Shown here in pieces: positions 39,948 to 44,527 of a stretch of 44,527 nt of DNA. Position 1 is the stretch's first letter, and each line of letters opens with the position of its first letter. The notes beneath the pieces were generated by a model. The model ran no database searches, had not been told where the DNA came from, and worked only from the letters and a program-made list of their open reading frames with translations. The DNA is from an uncultured Asticcacaulis sp. (GTDB taxonomy: Bacteria > Pseudomonadota > Alphaproteobacteria > Caulobacterales > Caulobacteraceae): positions 1-44,527 of the forward strand of contig CAMLIY010000004.1 in the NCBI GenBank assembly GCA_946480125.1, given 5' to 3'. Position numbers and translations under genes: made by a program.

Positions 39948-42900
39948 ATGGCAGCTTATGTTGAGCTTCAGTGCATGTCCTATTTCTCGCTCTTGCGGGC
40001 ATGCAGTTCGCCGAGCGATTTGTTCGAACAAGCTCGGGCGTGGGGGATGGAGCGTCTGGCGATTGCAGATCGTAACACGGTTGCCGGCATGGTGCGGGCA
40101 CACGTTGCCGCCAAGGACACAGGCGTGGCGTTGATCCCAGGCTGCCATCTGGCTTTGAGAGACGGCATGTCCTTGCTGGTCTATCCGGAAAACCGGATAG
40201 GCTGGGCCAATCTGTGCCGTCTGTTGACGCTCGGCAAGACGCGAGGCGGGAAGGGGCAGTGCTTGATCGACTGGCCAGATGTGGAGGCCTTCAGCGATCA
40301 ACTGATGGCCATCTTCATCCCCGACGAAGCGGACGAACTGTGTGCGCAACGTCTGAGCAAATTCAAGGCGTGCTTTGCCGACCGTGCCTATATGGCGCTG
40401 ACCTTGCGTAGGCGGCAGAACGACCACTTGCGCCTACATGAGTTGTCGAACCTGGCCGCCAGATGCCGGGTGCCGACGCTTGTCACCAACGATGTGCTCT
40501 ACAGCACGCACAAACGCGCCATGCTGCACGATGTCGTCAGCTGCATCCGCAACCGCTGCACAATCGATACCATGGGGGAACTGCGCAACCTCTATGCCGA
40601 CCGCTACCTGAAATCTCCTGAGGAGATGGGCCGGCTATTCTCGGATTACGGCCCGGCGCTTCAGCGCACCGTCGATTTCGCTGATCGCTGCAGGTTCAGT
40701 CTGGATGATCTTCAGTACCAGTATCCGGACGAGTGTGTGGTGCCCGGCATGTCGGCCATGGAAACCTTAAAGCGCCATACCTGGGCCGGCGCCAAGTGGC
40801 GTTATCCGGATGGCGTGCCGCCCAAGGTCATGGAGCTGCTACGGCGGGAGCTGGAACTGAGCGAAAAGCTGGAATACGCTCCATATTTCCTGACGGTCCA
40901 CTCCATCGTCAGATACGCCCAGTCCATCGATGTGCTCTATCAAGGGCGAGGCTCGGCCGCCAATTCCTGCGTTTGTTATGTCTTGGGCATTACACCGGTA
41001 GATCCCGATCGCAATGACCTCCTGTTCGAACGCTTCATGTCGGCGGAGCGGAGGGAGCCGCCAGATATCGACGTCGATTTCGAACACCAAAACCGCGAAC
41101 CCATCATGCAATGGATTCCGCAGCGGTACGGCAAGGAGAAGGCAGCCATTGTCGCGGTCGTGACCCGTTTCCGAACGCGCCAGGCGTTACGCGATACGCT
41201 GAAGGTGCTCGGCTTCCCACAGGACACAGTCAAACAACTGGCGTCGTCAGTCCGGCGCCTCCACCATGACGGCTGGACGGAGGAGGCAGCCGAAGGGCTG
41301 GGGCTGAATACCCAGGACCGCCGTCTGCGTTTGGCGTTCGAGCTGCATCTTTTGCTGCTCGATGTACCGCGGCAACTCAGCCAGCATACCGGTGGCTGGG
41401 TACTGACGCACGACCGATTAGACGAACTGGTGCCGATTGAACCGGCCCGTATGAAAGATCGGCAGATCATCGAGTGGGACAAGGACGACATCGAGGTCCT
41501 GAGATGGATGAAGGTCGATTGCCTGGCCCTGGGCATGATGAGCTGCATGAAGCGCTGCTTCGATATGTTGGCGGAGTATAAGGGCCTGTATATGGATCTG
41601 TCGTCCATTCCGCCTGAAGATCCCAAGACATACCGTATGATCTGCGCCGCCCAGACGACGGGGGTCTTCCAAATTGAATCCCGGGCGCAAATGTCCATGT
41701 TGCCAAGGACGCGGCCGCGCACATTCTATGACCTTGTCATTCAGGTCGCGATCGTAAGACCAGGCCCAATTCAAGGCGATATGGTCCACCCCTATCTGCG
41801 GCGTCTTAATGGCGAGGAGGAAGTCACATATCCGACGCCGGAACTGGAAGGCATTCTTGGGAAGACCAAGGGCGTGCCCTTGTTTCAGGAACAGGCGATG
41901 CGAGTGGTTATGGTCTGCGCCGGTCTGTCTGCAGGGGAGGCGGAACGTGTGCGTAAAGCGCAGAAAACCTTCAAGGCTACGGATGGCCTGGGCGAGGTCG
42001 CCCAGATGATCGTCGATGGCATGATAAGGAACGGCTACACGGAAGAGTTTGCCATGGGGCTGGTCAATCAGCTCAATGGCTTTGGTTCCTACGGCTTTCC
42101 GGAAAGCCACGCCTTCGCGTTCGCCATTATTGCCGAGGCCTCGTCCTATATGAAATGCCATCATCCGGAAGTCTTCCTGGCCGGCATACTGAACTCCCAA
42201 CCCATGGGCTTCTATGCGGCTGACGATTTGATCCGTGAAGCCGAACGCGCCCGCGTCGAAATCCGCTTCTTTTGTGCAAACCATTCCAGGTGGGACTGCA
42301 CCCTGGAGCCGGGGACAAAGCCGGGGAAACTGGCCGTTCGGCTGGGCTATCGCCTGATCAATGGTATCCGTAGCGCGGATATCGCAGATCTGATCATGCG
42401 TCGTGGCGAGGCGCCTTATAAATCGATCACAGATCTCTGGCGCCGATCCCTAACCCCGGTCGCCACCCTGAAGAAATTGGCCAAGGCGGACGTCTTCCTG
42501 GAAAGCTTTAAGCAGCAGCGGCGGGATGCGCTTCTGGAGGTCAAGAACCTGCGTGACGAGACAATGTCGCTGTTCGACTTCGTGCTCGATGAAAACGGCC
42601 GGGGCATCGCCGACACAAACTGGGCCGGGCTCGATCTCAAGCCGATGACGGCCGGCGCGGAAGTGGTCGAAGACTACAATACGGTTGGCTTTAGCCTCCG
42701 GTCGCATCCCGTCGCCTTCCTGCGCGAAGACCTGGCCGAGCGCGGATATATCACCTGCGATGAGGCCATGGAGTCCAAGGATAAACGCTACGTGTCCGTC
42801 GCCGGTATGGTCAAGGTCCGCCAGCAACCCGGCACGGCCAAGGGCGTGATCTTCGTGACGCTTCAGGATGAAACTGGCGATGCCAATGTCATTGTCTGGG

Positions 42901-43175
42901 AGAAGGTAGGTCAAGGTCATTGCCAGGCTCTGTACGGCGCAAGCCTGATGTTGGTGACGGGGTTCATTCAGCGGGAAGGGAAGTGCGTCCATCTGATTGC
43001 CCGCTCTATTGTCGATCTTTCCCATCTTCTGGCCGAGATCGGCGATCGCGACACGGCATTGAACCCGCCTCACCAGCCAGGCGACGAATTCCGAAACGGC
43101 GGGCCGCATTTCGATCGTCGATTGACGGCGGAGGCGAGGGCGCAGCTCCAGCATCGGAGCCGCGATTTTAGGTGA
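39948..43175 (+). CDS. dnaE2: DnaE2/ImuC error-prone DNA polymerase
   Basis: C-family polymerase performing translesion synthesis with ImuA and ImuB. The 1075-residue protein has an N-terminal PHP domain (AAYVELQCMSYFSLLRACSSP, MERLAIADRNTVAG), the palm motifs GRGSAANSCVCYVLGITPVDP and PDIDVDFEHQNRE (near residue 372), PLFQEQAMRVVMV, and FGSYGFPESHAFAFA, and an OB-fold near the C-terminus. It ends in HRSRDFR, close to the usual DnaE2 terminus, so it appears complete despite an IS element just downstream. Confidence 0.96.
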   Translation: MAAYVELQCMSYFSLLRACSSPSDLFEQARAWGMERLAIADRNTVAGMVRAHVAAKDTGVALIPGCHLALRDGMSLLVYPENRIGWANLCRLLTLGKTRGGKGQCLIDWPDVEAFSDQLMAIFIPDEADELCAQRLSKFKACFADRAYMALTLRRRQNDHLRLHELSNLAARCRVPTLVTNDVLYSTHKRAMLHDVVSCIRNRCTIDTMGELRNLYADRYLKSPEEMGRLFSDYGPALQRTVDFADRCRFSLDDLQYQYPDECVVPGMSAMETLKRHTWAGAKWRYPDGVPPKVMELLRRELELSEKLEYAPYFLTVHSIVRYAQSIDVLYQGRGSAANSCVCYVLGITPVDPDRNDLLFERFMSAERREPPDIDVDFEHQNREPIMQWIPQRYGKEKAAIVAVVTRFRTRQALRDTLKVLGFPQDTVKQLASSVRRLHHDGWTEEAAEGLGLNTQDRRLRLAFELHLLLLDVPRQLSQHTGGWVLTHDRLDELVPIEPARMKDRQIIEWDKDDIEVLRWMKVDCLALGMMSCMKRCFDMLAEYKGLYMDLSSIPPEDPKTYRMICAAQTTGVFQIESRAQMSMLPRTRPRTFYDLVIQVAIVRPGPIQGDMVHPYLRRLNGEEEVTYPTPELEGILGKTKGVPLFQEQAMRVVMVCAGLSAGEAERVRKAQKTFKATDGLGEVAQMIVDGMIRNGYTEEFAMGLVNQLNGFGSYGFPESHAFAFAIIAEASSYMKCHHPEVFLAGILNSQPMGFYAADDLIREAERARVEIRFFCANHSRWDCTLEPGTKPGKLAVRLGYRLINGIRSADIADLIMRRGEAPYKSITDLWRRSLTPVATLKKLAKADVFLESFKQQRRDALLEVKNLRDETMSLFDFVLDENGRGIADTNWAGLDLKPMTAGAEVVEDYNTVGFSLRSHPVAFLREDLAERGYITCDEAMESKDKRYVSVAGMVKVRQQPGTAKGVIFVTLQDETGDANVIVWEKVGQGHCQALYGASLMLVTGFIQREGKCVHLIARSIVDLSHLLAEIGDRDTALNPPHQPGDEFRNGGPHFDRRLTAEARAQLQHRSRDFR

Positions 43176-43242
43176 AGCGCAGACGCCTATTTATTAGCCT
43201 GTCTAATGAAGACTATCTCATTTTAGTGTCTAGGTTCGAGAC

Positions 43243-43668
43243 TCAATCAGCCCACCAAGTAATTGCGATAGCAATAGCAACTGCGGCAGCAAAGTTGGCT
43301 GCGAGTTTATCGTATCGTGTGGCGACACGTCGCCAATCCTTTAATCGGCAGAACATCCGCTCGATCTGATTGCGCTTTTTGTAGGCGATGGGATCGAACG
43401 GATGGAACCGCTTTCGCGTTTTATTGTTGGGAATGACAGGTGTGGTTCCGCGCTCCATCAAGAAGCGGCGCAAACCATCACTGTCATAAGCAGCATCGGC
43501 GGATAGAGTTCGCTCTGGGCAGAGGAGCGATAAGCGGCAAGGCTGCGCGAATATCTCCCAACTGGCCAGCGGTCACGTCAAAGGCCAAGGGCTTTCCGCA
43601 ACTGTTTGTTATGACGTGGATTTTAGTTGTTCGGCCACCGCGTGAGCGGCCGATGGCCTGGTTGTGCG
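43243..43668 (-). pseudogene. IS5-family transposase orfB, frameshifted
   Basis: Carries the DDE catalytic half: RSRGGRTTKIHVITNSCGKPLAFDVTAGQLGDIRAALPL in one frame, then LSADAAYDSDGLRRFLMERGTTPVIPNN and the terminal NQIERMFCRLKDWRRVATRYDKLAANFAAAV in another. The two halves of the family sequence lie in different frames near 43520-43540, so this copy is probably inactive, unless that is a sequencing error. Confidence 0.75.
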
Positions 43669-43995
43669 CCCCCCTTTTCCGCCTGCGGCGGAACGGTGAG
43701 CTTTGGCGGTCGTAGAATCGATCATGTGTTCATCGTCAGGAAAAGCTTTGACCAAAGCCTCCAGCATTTTGTGCCATATGCGCCGTCCCGACCAACGGTG
43801 AAACCGATTATAGATTGTCGTCGGCGGGCCGTAGGTAGAGGGACAATCCTGCCATCGGCATCCGGATTTTAGAACGTGAATGATGCCGCTGATAATCCGA
43901 CGATCATCATCTCGTCGTGATCCGGAATAGACCTTTGGCAAGACAGGCTCGATTGCCGACCATTGTGCGTCACTAAGCCAAAACTCATGAGACAT
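43609..43995 (-). CDS. IS5-family transposase, orfA
   Basis: A 128-residue N-terminal transposase part: MSHEFWLSDAQWSAIEPVLPK, RRIISGIIHVLKSGCRWQDCP, YGPPTTIYNRFHRWS and MIDSTTAKAHRSAAGGKGG, matching IS427-type orfA. The GGAAAAGGGGGG run at 43680-43669 (minus strand) is a slippery site where a -1 shift would enter orfB (GAHNQAIGRSRGG). ATG 43995 is preferred over the upstream frame start. Confidence 0.85.
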   Translation of the reverse strand: MSHEFWLSDAQWSAIEPVLPKVYSGSRRDDDRRIISGIIHVLKSGCRWQDCPSTYGPPTTIYNRFHRWSGRRIWHKMLEALVKAFPDDEHMIDSTTAKAHRSAAGGKGGRTTRPSAAHAVAEQLKSTS

Positions 43996-44084
43996 TGCTT
44001 CGTCTCCTCGAACAAAGGCGAAGAGAATCAATGTTCGCACATTAAATCAATAGGCTGATTAGGTTTTAACCCTAGGCCGTAGAC

Positions 44085-44527
44085 TCATAACGCCCTGATC
44101 CAGATGCGTGTAGCAACGATTTTTACGGCTGCAAGAAAGTTCAGGGGATTTTTGTCGTATCGGGTGGCAATGCCTCTGAACTGCTTGAGTTTGTTGAAGA
44201 AGCGTTCGACGAGATTTCTCTGTCTGTATACCCAGCCGCAGAAGGTGAAGCTATCTTTGCGGTTGGACTTGGCTGGAATATTGGCCCAGGCCTCCTTCTG
44301 ATCAGCAGCGGCGCGCAGGGCATTGGTGTCGTAGGCCTTGTCGGCCAGCACGATCGTGCCCTGTCTCATCGCGCCCAGCATAGGAAGGCTCATCTGGCTA
44401 TCGTGCTTTTGCCCGGCGGTCAGATCGAGCGCAATGGGGCGGCCTTCAGCATCGACGACGGCATGGATTTTAGTGGTCAGCCCACCACGGGAACGTCCCA
44501 TGCAGCCATCGTCAAGACCCCCTTTTT
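44085..44527 (-). CDS. Second IS5-family transposase, N-terminal part beyond window
   Basis: C-terminal DDE part of a different IS5-family transposase: GLDDGCMGRSRGGLTTKIHAVVDAEGRPIALDLTAGQKHDSQM, IVLADKAYDTNALRAAA, IPAKSNRKDSFTFCGWVYRQRNLVERFFNKLKQFRGIATRYDKNPLNFLAAVKI. The frame is open to the window edge. An A/G-rich run at the very edge (44527-44519) suggests a frameshift fusion like the neighbour's. It is clearly distinct in sequence from the first element, and its boundaries are not visible. Confidence 0.85.
   Translation of the reverse strand, partial: KGGLDDGCMGRSRGGLTTKIHAVVDAEGRPIALDLTAGQKHDSQMSLPMLGAMRQGTIVLADKAYDTNALRAAADQKEAWANIPAKSNRKDSFTFCGWVYRQRNLVERFFNKLKQFRGIATRYDKNPLNFLAAVKIVATRIWIRAL

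Larger units (their letters stand above)
43239..44066 (-). mobile_element. IS5-family (IS427-like) insertion sequence, degenerate
   Basis: About 828 bp, the usual size of IS427-group elements. Imperfect terminal inverted repeats are proposed at 43239-43253 (AGACTCAATCAGCCC) and 44066-44052 (AAACCTAATCAGCCT on the complement), sharing AATCAGCC. It contains two overlapping transposase frames. The orfB frame is broken by a shift near 43520-43540. Target duplications could not be determined. Confidence 0.7.

Overview
The window reads as a GC-rich, self-transmissible plasmid backbone from an alphaproteobacterium, carrying a DNA-repair and mutagenesis island and two insertion sequences at its right end. 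The alphaproteobacterial assignment rests on three perfect GTTC-N7-GTTC LexA boxes, an imuA-imuB-dnaE2 cassette, and the general type of the rep/par and virB genes. A caulobacterial or sphingomonad host is plausible, but the sequence alone does not settle the genus. No chromosomal housekeeping gene, rRNA, tRNA or CRISPR array was seen.

Layout. (1) 1-9535, minus strand: a P-type type IV secretion operon in the order virB1-B2-B3-B4-(small exported protein)-B6-B5-B8-B9-B10-B11, with the virB11 3' end outside the window; no virB7 or virD4 was found. (2) 9536-14347, minus strand: the virB control region, a small unknown gene, a probable oriV (AT-rich tract, three iteron-like repeats, perfect DnaA box), repA, three copies of a palindromic repeat, and parB-parA. 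(3) 14541-28258, plus strand: an accessory block with a YubM-type ParB-domain protein, three small unknown genes, a KlcA/ArdB antirestriction protein, a 1443-residue strawberry-notch methylase/helicase, a Toprim protein, a DUF2493 protein, a self-inhibited Fic protein, SSB, a DUF4326 protein and one more unknown. (4) 28322-31806, plus strand: an operator, incC-korB homologues, a probable oriT with an RP4-like nic core, mobC and a MOBP-like relaxase. (5) 31874-43175: a stress and repair island with an SRAP-like protein lacking the catalytic cysteine, a complete SRAP protein, Ku, DUF2171, WYL-like and XRE proteins, several small unknowns, and imuA-imuB-dnaE2. (6) 43239-44527: one complete but frameshifted IS5-family element and one partial element.

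How it fits together. The nic core lies on the minus strand, so transfer would start near 30198 and run leftward. Regions 3 and 4 would then enter the recipient first. All their genes are on the plus strand and point towards oriT, the orientation needed for transcription from the entering single strand. Their content (SSB, antirestriction, ParB-domain protein) is that of a conjugative leading region, and several of the genes follow long hairpin-rich leaders or share a 15-bp upstream element. A near-identical operator array lies in front of both the virB operon and incC-korB, in the same orientation relative to transcription, which suggests one plasmid regulator links transfer and partition as KorB does in IncP plasmids. 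The repair island appears to be an SOS regulon, with LexA boxes before the atypical SRAP gene, an unknown 94-residue gene and imuA.
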